In this document: positions 43,006 through 50,751 of the stretch, in pieces | Layout of the letters: every line of letters starts with the position of its first letter | Numbering within the stretch: the first letter of the stretch is position 1 | NCBI RefSeq assembly: GCF_013179805.1 | Contig: NZ_SRRZ01000035.1 | Coordinates: 1-54,590 of the forward strand | Length of the DNA: 54,590 bases | Source: Microcoleus asticus IPMA8 | GTDB taxonomy: Bacteria > Cyanobacteriota > Cyanobacteriia > Cyanobacteriales > Microcoleaceae | Direction of reading: 5' to 3' | Position numbers and translations under genes: made by a program | Notes under the pieces: generated by a model | What the model was told of the DNA's origin: nothing | Database searches by the model: none | Seen by the model: only the letters and a program-made list of their open reading frames with translations

Positions 43006-43704
43006 ATGGCGAACTCAACTCTTGGCCTAGAAAATCAACTTTACGATTATCTGTTATCTATTTCTCTGCGGGAGCCAGACATTCTCGCTTCCCTACGGGA
43101 AGAAACTGCTAAGCATCCTAGGGCTATGATGCAGATTGCTCCCGAACAAGGTCAGTTTATGGAGATGCTGGTTCAGCTTATGGGAGCGACCAAAACCATA
43201 GAAATTGGCGTTTTTACTGGTTATAGCTCGCTGTGCGTAGCTTTAGCGCTGCCTTCAAACGGTCAGATTATTGCTTGCGATGTCAGCGAGGAATATACTG
43301 CGATCGCGCGACGCTATTGGGAAGCTGCGGGCGTTGCTAATAAGATTTCTTTGCAGTTGGGCCCAGCAATAAATACTCTTGACAAGTTAATAGCTGAAGG
43401 ACAAGCAGGAACCTTTGATTTTGCCTTCATCGACGCCGATAAAGAAAATTATGAGGCTTATTTTGAGCGATCGCTGCAACTTGTACGCAATGGCGGTTTA
43501 GTTGTAATTGACAATGTTCTGTGGTCTGGACGAGTTGCTGACCCTCAAGTACAAGACGAAAGTACCACCGCCATTCGTACTTTTAACGACAAATTGCGCA
43601 ACGATCCCAGAGTTACTCTCAGTGTTGTCCCCATTGGTGACGGGCTGACTTTGGCATTGAAACGCCGCTGGGCTACTATGATGGAACCTGAACAGCATAA
43701 TTAA
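43006..43704 (+). CDS. class I SAM-dependent O-methyltransferase, 232 aa
   Basis: CCoAOMT-like (methyltransferase family 3). ALREETAKHPRAMMQIAPEQGQFMEMLVQLMGA-like N-terminus, SAM motif I in TIEIGVFTGYSSLCVALALP, motif II in GQIIACDVSEEYTAIARRYW, metal-binding aspartates in FDFAFIDADKENYEAYFERSLQLVRNGGLVVIDNVLWSGRV. The D and N residues for a divalent cation (FIDADK; DNVLWSG) are kept. Relatives methylate catechol-type hydroxyls; the natural acceptor here is unknown. GGAAGGA 8-10 nt upstream is a strong ribosome binding site. Confidence 0.93.
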   Translation: MANSTLGLENQLYDYLLSISLREPDILASLREETAKHPRAMMQIAPEQGQFMEMLVQLMGATKTIEIGVFTGYSSLCVALALPSNGQIIACDVSEEYTAIARRYWEAAGVANKISLQLGPAINTLDKLIAEGQAGTFDFAFIDADKENYEAYFERSLQLVRNGGLVVIDNVLWSGRVADPQVQDESTTAIRTFNDKLRNDPRVTLSVVPIGDGLTLALKRRWATMMEPEQHN

Positions 43705-43781
43705 AGAGTTGTTTGCGGTTTGCGGTTCATTTTAAATTGCCACAAACTGCTAATTATTCAAGAATATACAAGTCAGTTTTA

Positions 43782-43856
43782 TATAGAGTAAGGTGCGCAA
43801 TGCGCACCCTAGAAACTCAAAAGTATAGAGTAAGGTGCGCAATGCGTACCCTAGAG
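43782..43856. repeat. tandem pair of a 42-bp unit carrying the AGGTGCGC hairpin
   Basis: TATAGAGTAAGGTGCGCAAT recurs with a period of 42 bp (from 43782 and from 43824). The second copy has GCGTACC for GCGCACC, which spoils one arm. Same family as 35794-35812. Confidence 0.9.
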
Positions 43857-43889
43857 AATGATTTATTTTTTAGTTAATCAGAGGCGCAA

Positions 43890-44522
43890 ATGCTGGGTTC
43901 AAATTTGCAGGTAAAATTACCGATTCACGAAACTTTTCAGTGTACTGTTCAAGGCGAAGGTTACTGGACGGGGGCTTTAGTTGATTTTATCAGATTGGCA
44001 GGTTGCCCTGTGCGATGTCCTTGGTGCGACACCGGTTACGCAAATGGGGGCAAAGGTTTGCCGTCTGCGCCACAGTCGATCGCACAATTGCTCGCTCAAT
44101 TGCAGTCTCCGAGAGTTGTCATTACTGGCGGCGAACCTTTTATACATCAGAATTTGCCGGAGTTAGTTGAAGCTTTGTTAGAAGCTGACAAGCAGGTGAG
44201 TATTGAAACTTCCGGTGCTTGGTGGCAGGATGTTTCGCCGCAGGCTTGGATTACTCTTTCTCCTAAGGAACACATCAACCCTAAATATCCGGTGCAAGAG
44301 CTTTTTTGGACTAGAGCTAATGAAATTAAGTTGGTGGTTAGCACTGGCGAAGAAGTTGAATTTTATCACAAGCATTTGGCAAGTAATGTGGATATTCCGG
44401 TTTTCTTGCAACCAGAATGGAACTCGAAAGATTCAGCGATTCCCATAATCTTGGAATTGCTGAAACAAAATCCTAGTTACAAGTTATCTTTGCAAACTCA
44501 CAAGTTTATTGGTGTGCAATAA
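43890..44522 (+). CDS. queE: 7-carboxy-7-deazaguanine synthase QueE, 210 aa
   Basis: A radical-SAM enzyme of queuosine precursor synthesis (6-carboxytetrahydropterin to CDG). The cluster motif is CPVRCPWCDT (CxxxCxxC; near residues 38-47). The preceding HETFQCTVQGEGYWTGALVDFIRLAG is the QueE N-terminus, and VVITGGEPFIHQNLPELVEALLEADKQVSIETSGAWW gives the SAM and substrate strands. WITLSPKEHINPKYPVQEL and EIKLVVSTGEE follow. No queC, queD or queF gene is in the window. Confidence 0.95.
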   Translation: MLGSNLQVKLPIHETFQCTVQGEGYWTGALVDFIRLAGCPVRCPWCDTGYANGGKGLPSAPQSIAQLLAQLQSPRVVITGGEPFIHQNLPELVEALLEADKQVSIETSGAWWQDVSPQAWITLSPKEHINPKYPVQELFWTRANEIKLVVSTGEEVEFYHKHLASNVDIPVFLQPEWNSKDSAIPIILELLKQNPSYKLSLQTHKFIGVQ

Positions 44523-44642
44523 GTTGAGAAGTTAGTCAGAGCTATTCGTCAGGTGGGGGGTGCAAAGTGGGAGTATATCGCCCTACAAGATGTGGAAATA
44601 TGTGCTAAAATTAAAGCAGCAATTTATGATAATCTGAACGTA

Positions 44643-45086
44643 ATGGAAACAACTACGGAAACCCCAATAGGAAAAGTTATCACAACCCTAGTAATTACGA
44701 ATCGGCTGGACGAAGGGAAAGCCGAAGATGGTTTAATTCCCATTGAAAAAGTCAGGTCTGTTACTCTAGAAAATGTTTTGGTGGATACGGGCGCGACAAC
44801 TTTGTGTTTGCCTAAAGATGTCATTGCCCGACTGGGTTTGAAAATTCTCAAGCAAGTAGTTGTGGAAACAGCCACAGGCATTAGTGAAGCGAGGATTTTT
44901 CAAGATGCCAAGATTTCTCTGTGCGGGCGCGAAGGCACTTTTGAGTGTCTGGAATTGCCCGAGGGGAAAACGCCACTTTTAGGTGTGATTCCGATGGAAG
45001 CGCTGGGAATTGAAATTGATTTAAAAAATCAAAGATTGAAAGTTTTGCCCGACGGGCCGACGGAAACCTATTTGACAATTCTTTGA
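44643..45086 (+). CDS. clan AA (retropepsin-like) aspartic protease, 147 aa
   Basis: A single-domain aspartyl protease. The catalytic motif is LVDTGATTLCLP (Asp-Thr-Gly near residue 52). LENVL precedes it and LLGVIPMEALGIEIDLKNQRL provides the second hydrophobic-glycine strand (the ALIG-like flap support). As in retropepsins one chain supplies one DTG, so a dimer is required. The frame is open upstream to 44553, but METTTETPIGKVITTLVITN is the better start. It lies 120 bp after queE. Substrates are unknown. Confidence 0.85.
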   Translation: METTTETPIGKVITTLVITNRLDEGKAEDGLIPIEKVRSVTLENVLVDTGATTLCLPKDVIARLGLKILKQVVVETATGISEARIFQDAKISLCGREGTFECLELPEGKTPLLGVIPMEALGIEIDLKNQRLKVLPDGPTETYLTIL

Positions 45087-45159
45087 TATTCTTGAGTTTG
45101 GATGCCAGCAATTCGATCTGCAGCGCTAAGATGGTTAAGCACTGTTTTGCACTACTCTC

Positions 45160-48123
45160 ATGTCCCAACGCGCCGAAACCTCAAACAGCCAGCCAAGTGC
45201 ATCCCGCAACGGGCATAATGTGACCAATTCTCACTCTAACAACCAAAATATGATTCGGGTTCGCGGTGCGAGACAGCACAACCTGAAAAATATCGATCTG
45301 GAACTGCCGCGCGATCGTCTGATAGTTTTTACGGGTGTCTCCGGTTCTGGTAAGTCTTCCCTCGCTTTCGATACAATTTTTGCCGAGGGACAGCGCCGCT
45401 ACGTGGAGTCTCTCAGCGCCTACGCGCGCCAGTTTTTGGGACAGTTGGACAAACCGGATGTGGACGCGATTGAAGGCTTGAGTCCGGCTATTTCGATCGA
45501 CCAAAAGTCAACTTCTCACAACCCGCGATCGACTGTTGGCACTGTTACAGAAATTTACGATTATCTCAGATTGCTCTACGGCAGAGCCGGTGAACCGCAC
45601 TGTCCGATTTGCGATCGCAGCATTGCGCCGCAGACAATTGATGAAATGTGCGATCGAGTCATGGCACTTCCCGACGGCACTCGCTTTCACCTTCTGGCAC
45701 CAGTTGTGCGCGGAAAAAAAGGCACTCACCGCAAATTATTGTCGAGTATAGCTGCGGAAGGATTTATCCGCGTCAAAGTTGACGGAGAAATTTTAGAACT
45801 TTCGGAAAATATCGAATTAGATAAAAATCATACGCACAATATTGAGATAGTTGTCGATCGGTTAATTAAAAAACCGGGTTTAGAAGAACGTTTAGTTGAT
45901 TCTCTGGCAACTTGTTTGCGCCATTCAGAGGGAATTGCGATAATTGAAGAGTTACCGAGTGATGAAAATTCCGAACCACAGGGGCCGATCGTATTTTCCG
46001 AAAACTTTGCTTGTCCCGAACACGGCGCGGTAATGGAAGAACTTTCACCCAGGCTATTTTCTTTTAATTCGCCCTACGGCGCGTGCCAGAACTGCCACGG
46101 TTTGGGGAGTTTGCGGACTTTTGCGCCGGAGTTGGTAGTTCCCGACGAGAAAGCACCTCTTTATTGTGCGATCGCACCTTGGTCTGACAAAGACAATTCT
46201 TATTATCTTTCTTTGCTGTGCAGTATTGCTGATACTTGCGGGTTTGATATCGACACTCCTTGGTATCGATTAAAGCCCGAACACCAGCGCGTGATTTTGT
46301 ACGGCAATGAGTCCAGGGGTACCTCAGAAAGTAAGAAGCGAGAGGGCAACACCACCGATTTGAAAAGAGATTTTAAGGGCGTAATTTCCATGTTGCAGCG
46401 CCAGTACGACGATACTGGTTCCGATCTGATCAAGCAGAAGTTGGAACAGTATCGGGTCGATCGCTCTTGCGAGGTTTGTCACGGCAAGCGCTTGAAAACA
46501 GAGGCGCTTTCGGTGCGGTTGGGACAGTACGGAATTGTGGATTTAACCAGTATTTCGATTCGCGAATGCCGCGAACGAGTAAATAATTTGGGATTGAGCG
46601 ATCGGCAATTCCAAATATCCGATTTAGCCCTGAGAGAAATCAAAGCAAGGCTGCAATTTTTGCTCGATGTCGGGTTAGATTACCTGACTTTAGACCGCGC
46701 AGCAATGACGCTTTCTGGCGGAGAAGCCCAGCGAATTCGGCTGGCGACTCAAATCGGTTCGGGTTTGACTGGTGTTCTCTACGTTTTGGACGAACCGAGC
46801 ATCGGACTGCACCAAAGAGACAATTTTCGCCTGCTGCAAACCTTAACAAAATTGCGGGATTTAGGCAATACTTTGATTGTCGTAGAACACGATGAAGAAA
46901 CCATGCGAGCTGCCGACCACATTGTCGATATCGGGCCCGGCGCCGGCGTTCACGGTGGCAAAATTATATCGCAAGGAAGTTTAGAAAATTTGCTAACGGC
47001 AGAGGAATCTTTGACGGGTGCTTATTTGTCGGGAAAGCGAGTAATTGAAACTCCTAATGAAAGGAGAAAAGGCAACGGCAAAGCTCTTTCAATCACAAAT
47101 GCGAGGCGCAACAATTTAAAAAATATTGATGTGGAAATTCCGCTGGGAAAACTTGTCTGCGTGACGGGGGTTTCCGGTTCGGGAAAATCAACTTTAATCA
47201 ATGAATTGCTCTACCCGTCACTGCAACACTATATCACCAAAAAAGTGCCTTTACCACCCGATATGGACGCCCTCAAAACTAAAGGCGAACGCTCTCTAGA
47301 GGATGTGGTTGATAAGGTAATTGTCATCGATCAATCTCCCATCGGTCGTACTCCGCGTTCTAATCCCGCTACTTACACGGGAGTCTTTGATGTGATTCGG
47401 GATTTGTTTGCCGAAAGCATTGAAGCGAAGGCCAGAGGTTACAAAGCGGGGCAGTTTTCTTTTAACGTGAAAGGGGGAAGGTGCGAAGCTTGCGGAGGCC
47501 AAGGCGTGAACGTGATTTCGATGAATTTTCTCCCGGATGTTTACGTGCAGTGCGAGGTTTGCAAGGGTGCACGGTACAACCGGGAAACGCTGCAAGTGAA
47601 GTACAAAGGCAAGTCGATTTCCGATGTTTTGAACATGACTGTGGAGGAATCTTTGGAAATGTTTAAAAATATTCCCAGGGCAGGCGCCAGACTGCAAACT
47701 TTGGTTGATGTTGGTTTGGGTTACATTCAGTTGGGACAGCCGGCGCCGACGCTTTCTGGGGGGGAAGCGCAGCGGGTAAAATTGGCAACGGAACTGTCGC
47801 GCCGCGCTACTGGGAAGACACTTTATTTAATCGATGAACCGACGACTGGTTTGTCGTTTTATGATGTTCACCATTTGTTAAATGTGCTGCAAAGATTGGT
47901 GGATAAGGGTAATTCAATTTTGGTAATCGAACACAATTTAGATGTGATTCGGTGCTGCGATTGGGCGATCGATTTGGGGCCTGAAGGGGGAGATAAGGGC
48001 GGCGAAATTATTGTGGCGGGGACGCCGGAGGATGTGGCGGCAAATCAGAGGTCTTATACTGGGAAGTATTTGCAAGCGGTTTTGCAGCAGCATCCTTTAG
48101 GGGAGGCTGTAGCTGTTAGTTAA
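45160..48123 (+). CDS. uvrA: excinuclease ABC subunit A, 987 aa
   Basis: The damage-recognition ATPase of nucleotide excision repair. Two ABC modules: the first Walker A is in FTGVSGSGKSSLAFDT and the first signature is LSGGEAQRIRLATQIGSGLTGVLYVLDEPSIGLH; the second Walker A is in VTGVSGSGKSTLINELLYP and the second signature LSGGEAQRVKLATELS. Zinc fingers are present (CPICD...; ACQNCHGLG / SCEVCHGKRLK; RCEACGGQGV ... QCEVCKGARYN). Length and order are those of a full UvrA. The first 30 residues (MSQRAETSNSQPSASRNGHN) are a disordered extension. Confidence 0.98.
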   Translation: MSQRAETSNSQPSASRNGHNVTNSHSNNQNMIRVRGARQHNLKNIDLELPRDRLIVFTGVSGSGKSSLAFDTIFAEGQRRYVESLSAYARQFLGQLDKPDVDAIEGLSPAISIDQKSTSHNPRSTVGTVTEIYDYLRLLYGRAGEPHCPICDRSIAPQTIDEMCDRVMALPDGTRFHLLAPVVRGKKGTHRKLLSSIAAEGFIRVKVDGEILELSENIELDKNHTHNIEIVVDRLIKKPGLEERLVDSLATCLRHSEGIAIIEELPSDENSEPQGPIVFSENFACPEHGAVMEELSPRLFSFNSPYGACQNCHGLGSLRTFAPELVVPDEKAPLYCAIAPWSDKDNSYYLSLLCSIADTCGFDIDTPWYRLKPEHQRVILYGNESRGTSESKKREGNTTDLKRDFKGVISMLQRQYDDTGSDLIKQKLEQYRVDRSCEVCHGKRLKTEALSVRLGQYGIVDLTSISIRECRERVNNLGLSDRQFQISDLALREIKARLQFLLDVGLDYLTLDRAAMTLSGGEAQRIRLATQIGSGLTGVLYVLDEPSIGLHQRDNFRLLQTLTKLRDLGNTLIVVEHDEETMRAADHIVDIGPGAGVHGGKIISQGSLENLLTAEESLTGAYLSGKRVIETPNERRKGNGKALSITNARRNNLKNIDVEIPLGKLVCVTGVSGSGKSTLINELLYPSLQHYITKKVPLPPDMDALKTKGERSLEDVVDKVIVIDQSPIGRTPRSNPATYTGVFDVIRDLFAESIEAKARGYKAGQFSFNVKGGRCEACGGQGVNVISMNFLPDVYVQCEVCKGARYNRETLQVKYKGKSISDVLNMTVEESLEMFKNIPRAGARLQTLVDVGLGYIQLGQPAPTLSGGEAQRVKLATELSRRATGKTLYLIDEPTTGLSFYDVHHLLNVLQRLVDKGNSILVIEHNLDVIRCCDWAIDLGPEGGDKGGEIIVAGTPEDVAANQRSYTGKYLQAVLQQHPLGEAVAVS

Positions 48124-48349
48124 TTCTCACTACAGCACCTAACCTTCGAGGAAGGGAGATGCTGATGGGGAGTAAGAAAGATGTAGGTGATCGAGCTGCG
48201 GTATTGTTTGATTATATCCCTTACTGTACCGCAACTGCGATACAATTAGAAGTTAGCTGTCAAGTCATCAAGCCAGTTGAAATGAAGAGGACAAGTTATA
48301 AAATAAGCTTGGTATTCTACTATGTTGGTTATACATTCAAGGTAGAAAT
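48124..48349. other. spacer upstream of the HEPN-like gene
   Basis: No gene called. RYYYAAC-type ACCTAAC occurs at about 48138 but has no matching partner, so no second attC-like site is supported. Confidence 0.4.
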
Positions 48350-48892
48350 ATGAGCGATATGCTTTCGGTATTTGACCAACCCAATGATGGACTTTTTTTT
48401 GCACATTTGCGTGGTTCAGAAATGCACTGGTTTTTTGTGCAAGGGGCACAAGCGCTGCGGAAGGATCTATATATACCAGGAGTCTTATCGCTCATTAATG
48501 GTATAGAGGCAACCCTCCGAATAACCATTCATCAACTTGCAGGCAAGTCCTTTAACGAAGATCTGAGCGATTATAAGTTGCTGAGTAATACTCTGATAAA
48601 TCAAGCAGGCGACAAGGGAATGCCAATTCTAGCCCTAGCCTTTCCAGGTGAAAGTGACTTTATTGAAAATTTAGCAACAACTAAACCTAACCGTGTAGAT
48701 GTCAAGATCGTTGCCCTAAGAAATGATCTTTGTCACGGAAACGTGACTCCTTTTCTCAATCGAGAACTTGGTGAGGATCTAATTTTTTTTACGCCTGAAT
48801 GTCTTCGAGAGACATCACAAATATTATTATCAGTATCAAAGCAATGGGTAGAAGAATTGAGCCGATTTCGTCTAGCCACTCTTGGCTACTAA
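48350..48892 (+). CDS. HEPN-like protein, 180 aa
   Basis: Not assigned to a named family. Mostly helical. A central motif VALRNDLCHGNV carries R-N-x3-H (Rx4H), the signature of HEPN RNases and of HEPN-type toxins and antiphage effectors. The first helices (HWFFVQGAQALRKDLYIPGVLSLINGIEATLRITIHQLAG) resemble the paired helices of that fold. No partner MNT gene lies beside it. The stop TAA is part of an attC-like site that follows, as is usual for the last codon of integron cassette genes. Function as an RNase is inferred from the motif only. Confidence 0.65.
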   Translation: MSDMLSVFDQPNDGLFFAHLRGSEMHWFFVQGAQALRKDLYIPGVLSLINGIEATLRITIHQLAGKSFNEDLSDYKLLSNTLINQAGDKGMPILALAFPGESDFIENLATTKPNRVDVKIVALRNDLCHGNVTPFLNRELGEDLIFFTPECLRETSQILLSVSKQWVEELSRFRLATLGY

Positions 48893-49017
48893 CAAGGGCT
48901 TCCAGCAGACGGTGCTCTGCGCCCACAAGATCGCAGTGATTTTGAAGGCTAGAAGCAACCCGACTGCCTTTCCGGCTACAGGTTCGCCCGCCACTGCTGA
49001 AGCCCAAGCCGTTAAGC
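48887..49017 (+). mobile_element. attC-like recombination site (integron cassette type)
   Basis: R'' TACTAAC (48887-48893) and R' GTTAAGC (49011-49017, exactly GTTRRRY) bound the site. Between them, GGGCTTCCAGCAG (48896-48908) pairs with CTGCTGAAGCCC (48994-49005): 12 base pairs with one unpaired C in the left arm. In canonical attC sites the left arm carries an extra base (a G on the bottom strand) relative to the right arm, which is what is seen here (L'' 8 nt CTTCCAGC, L' 7 nt GCTGAAG). The 131-bp length is within the attC range. R'' departs from RYYYAAC at its first two positions. Confidence 0.6.
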
Positions 49018-49092
49018 TTAATTTGGAAAAAGATTTGGCATCTCTTCAAGCGCCTCTTGCTCCCGTTTTAAGATCGAGTTACTATAAGTTCT

Positions 49093-49386
49093 ATGCGTAT
49101 TTTGTCCCGCAGCACCTTGCGAAACTTCTGGGAAACTCATCCAGATGCCTCAGAAGCACTAAAAACTTGGTACTACGAAGCGTCTCACGCCGATTGGCAG
49201 AGTCCAGTCGATGTTAAGTCCGCTCATCGTAATGCCAGCATCATTGCTAACAATCGTGTTGTGTTCAACATCAAAGGCAATTCCTATCGGCTGATTGTTG
49301 CCATTCGTTATGACATTGGCATTATTTTTATCCGCTTTATAAGCACTCATGCCGAGTATGACAAGGTAGATGCAGAAACAATCTAA
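49093..49386 (+). CDS. higB: HigB-type mRNA interferase toxin, 97 aa
   Basis: A RelE/HigB superfamily toxin. The pattern is STLRNFWETHPDASEALKTWYYEA, then ADWQSPVDVKSAHRNASIIANNRVVFNIKGNSYRLIVAIRYDIGIIFIRFISTHAEYDKVDAETI. The R-x-V-F-N-I-K-G-N-x-Y-R-L core and the final FIxxHAEYDKV strand are the HigB family pattern. It would cleave ribosome-bound mRNA when free of antitoxin. It precedes its antitoxin by 14 bp, the toxin-first order of higBA. It starts 76 bp after the attC-like site. Confidence 0.93.
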   Translation: MRILSRSTLRNFWETHPDASEALKTWYYEASHADWQSPVDVKSAHRNASIIANNRVVFNIKGNSYRLIVAIRYDIGIIFIRFISTHAEYDKVDAETI

Positions 49387-49400
49387 ACACAAATTGATAT

Positions 49401-49778
49401 ATGGAAATACGTCCAATTAGAACCCAAACTGACTATCAGGATGCCCTTCGAGAGGTTGAGTTGCTGTTTAATGCACCTCCTAATACACCTGACTCCGATC
49501 GCCTAGATGTGCTCAGTACCCTAGTAGAAGCTTACGAGAAGGCACACTTTCCGATCGCAATACCCGATCCAATTGCAGCCATTCAATACTACATGGAGGC
49601 TCGCGGATGGTCTGGTAGCGATTTGGAACAATGTATTGGCAGTCGAGCTAGAGTATCTGAGATATTATCTCGCAAACGCTCCTTGACTTTGGAAATGATT
49701 CGGAAGCTGAATCAAGAGTTAGGAATTCCCGCTGAGATTCTCATCCAGCCCTATGACTCGCTACAAACCTCTGCCTAA
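49401..49778 (+). CDS. higA: HigA-type antitoxin, 125 aa
   Basis: A Xre-family HTH antitoxin. N-terminal region: RTQTDYQDALREVELLFNAPPNTPDSDRLDVLSTLVEAYEKAHFPIAIPDPIAAIQYYME. HTH: WSGSDLEQCIGSRARVSEILSRKRSLTLEMIRKLNQELGIPAEILIQPY. It should bind HigB and repress the higBA promoter. No clear operator was picked out upstream. Its stop sits in GCCTAAC, which matches RYYYAAC, but no second arm follows, so a second attC-like site is not claimed. Confidence 0.93.
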   Translation: MEIRPIRTQTDYQDALREVELLFNAPPNTPDSDRLDVLSTLVEAYEKAHFPIAIPDPIAAIQYYMEARGWSGSDLEQCIGSRARVSEILSRKRSLTLEMIRKLNQELGIPAEILIQPYDSLQTSA

Positions 49779-49869
49779 CAATAGAACATCATATTTTGGT
49801 TGGTTGGTAATTTTCGCTCGCACAGACAATGCACCCGAACAGTCACAAAGCAGGATTTTGGAGGAAAGA

Positions 49870-50364
49870 TTAACTATCTTGAATTGTCGGAGACATTGCC
49901 ATATTTTGTGCTTGTTGTTGCATGAATTCAATGTCCGATCGCAACCAAGTACGAGGCCCGCTGCACTGATGAGCAATTAACAGCCCCCACAGTCCTTTGT
50001 TCGTTAAAATTGGCACGGCTAAATTGGCGCGAACTTTCAGGCTACGCAGAAAATCTCGGTGGCATTGGTGAATTGGTTCTACTTCAATGTCTGCAATTGC
50101 TCTAACTCGGCCGGCTTCGTACAAAGCAGCGTATTCGCCGTTAAAACACTCGTCTGGCCCCGTTGAACCCAAGATGGAGAGTTCGATCGCACTTAACATC
50201 TCGTAAGTCACTCGACCTTGCCACTGTTTGTAAAAATGATAAAGCACCGCGCGATCGCTCTGCAAAATTTCTCGAATGTCGTAGAGGGATGTTTCAATTA
50301 ATACGTCGCGCTTTAGACGATCTGTCAAGCGGTTAACAATGTTTTGCAGGCGATCGCCAGACAT
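49870..50364 (-). CDS. stand-alone GAF protein with DXCF-type CBCR cysteines, 164 aa
   Basis: The whole protein is one GAF domain (residues about 18-155). It carries a DXCF motif (GPDECF, C73) and a second Cys-His (HQCHRDF, C101-H102). The spacing C73-C101 is 28 residues, the same as C494-C522 in TePixJ, a DXCF cyanobacteriochrome. After C101 comes FLRSLKVRANLAVPIL and GLWGLLIAHQCSGPRTW, the CBCR-like strand order. There is no kinase, GGDEF or HAMP domain, so the photoreceptor part, if it binds bilin, is free. A divergent GAF that binds no bilin is the alternative. No heme oxygenase or PcyA gene is near. Confidence 0.8.
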   Translation of the reverse strand: MSGDRLQNIVNRLTDRLKRDVLIETSLYDIREILQSDRAVLYHFYKQWQGRVTYEMLSAIELSILGSTGPDECFNGEYAALYEAGRVRAIADIEVEPIHQCHRDFLRSLKVRANLAVPILTNKGLWGLLIAHQCSGPRTWLRSDIEFMQQQAQNMAMSPTIQDS

Positions 50365-50751
50365 AGTATTAACTCCTTTAATTCTTAGTACACTCGCCAG
50401 ATATTAATTATTGAAATTGCACAATTACCACACCTAAAATTGTTGCGCTTCGGGATTTTCGCGCGCTCGAAAAAGAGTAATTTTTGGCTTAACCGTTGTC
50501 TGGATGCCAGCAACATTATACTATTCTTTTGACAAAGATAGCAATCTTTTTGGGAAATGGGCGATGGCGTCGGGTCCCGCAAGCTACGGCTTTTTTTGCG
50601 CGAAGAACCAGCGGCGGGACGCCTGTTCCACAAATGAAGAGAAAAGGAAGAGTTTACAAGTGCTGGGTGAATTGCTAGATATGCCTAAAGTTGGTTCCTC
50701 TCAAAGAGAGTAACTGCTAGGATATCTCGAAAGCTAGAGGAAGCATCAAAT
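50365..50751. other. spacer between divergent GAF and hydrolase genes
   Basis: No gene seen. It holds a GCCTGTTCCACAAA repeat copy (50621-50634). Small open frames at 50385-50713 have no domain-like content. Confidence 0.4.

Noticed and set aside
48159..48353. 64-codon frame before the HEPN-like gene
   Set aside because: No domain or start signal; the sequence reads as non-coding spacer.
48882..49217. 111-codon frame overlapping the attC-like site
   Set aside because: It translates the attC-like hairpin and the start of higB in the wrong frame. The alanine/proline-rich part reflects the hairpin.
49770..49900. second attC-like site after higA
   Set aside because: GCCTAAC matches RYYYAAC, but no GTTRRRY partner with a complementary arm was found within 150 bp.
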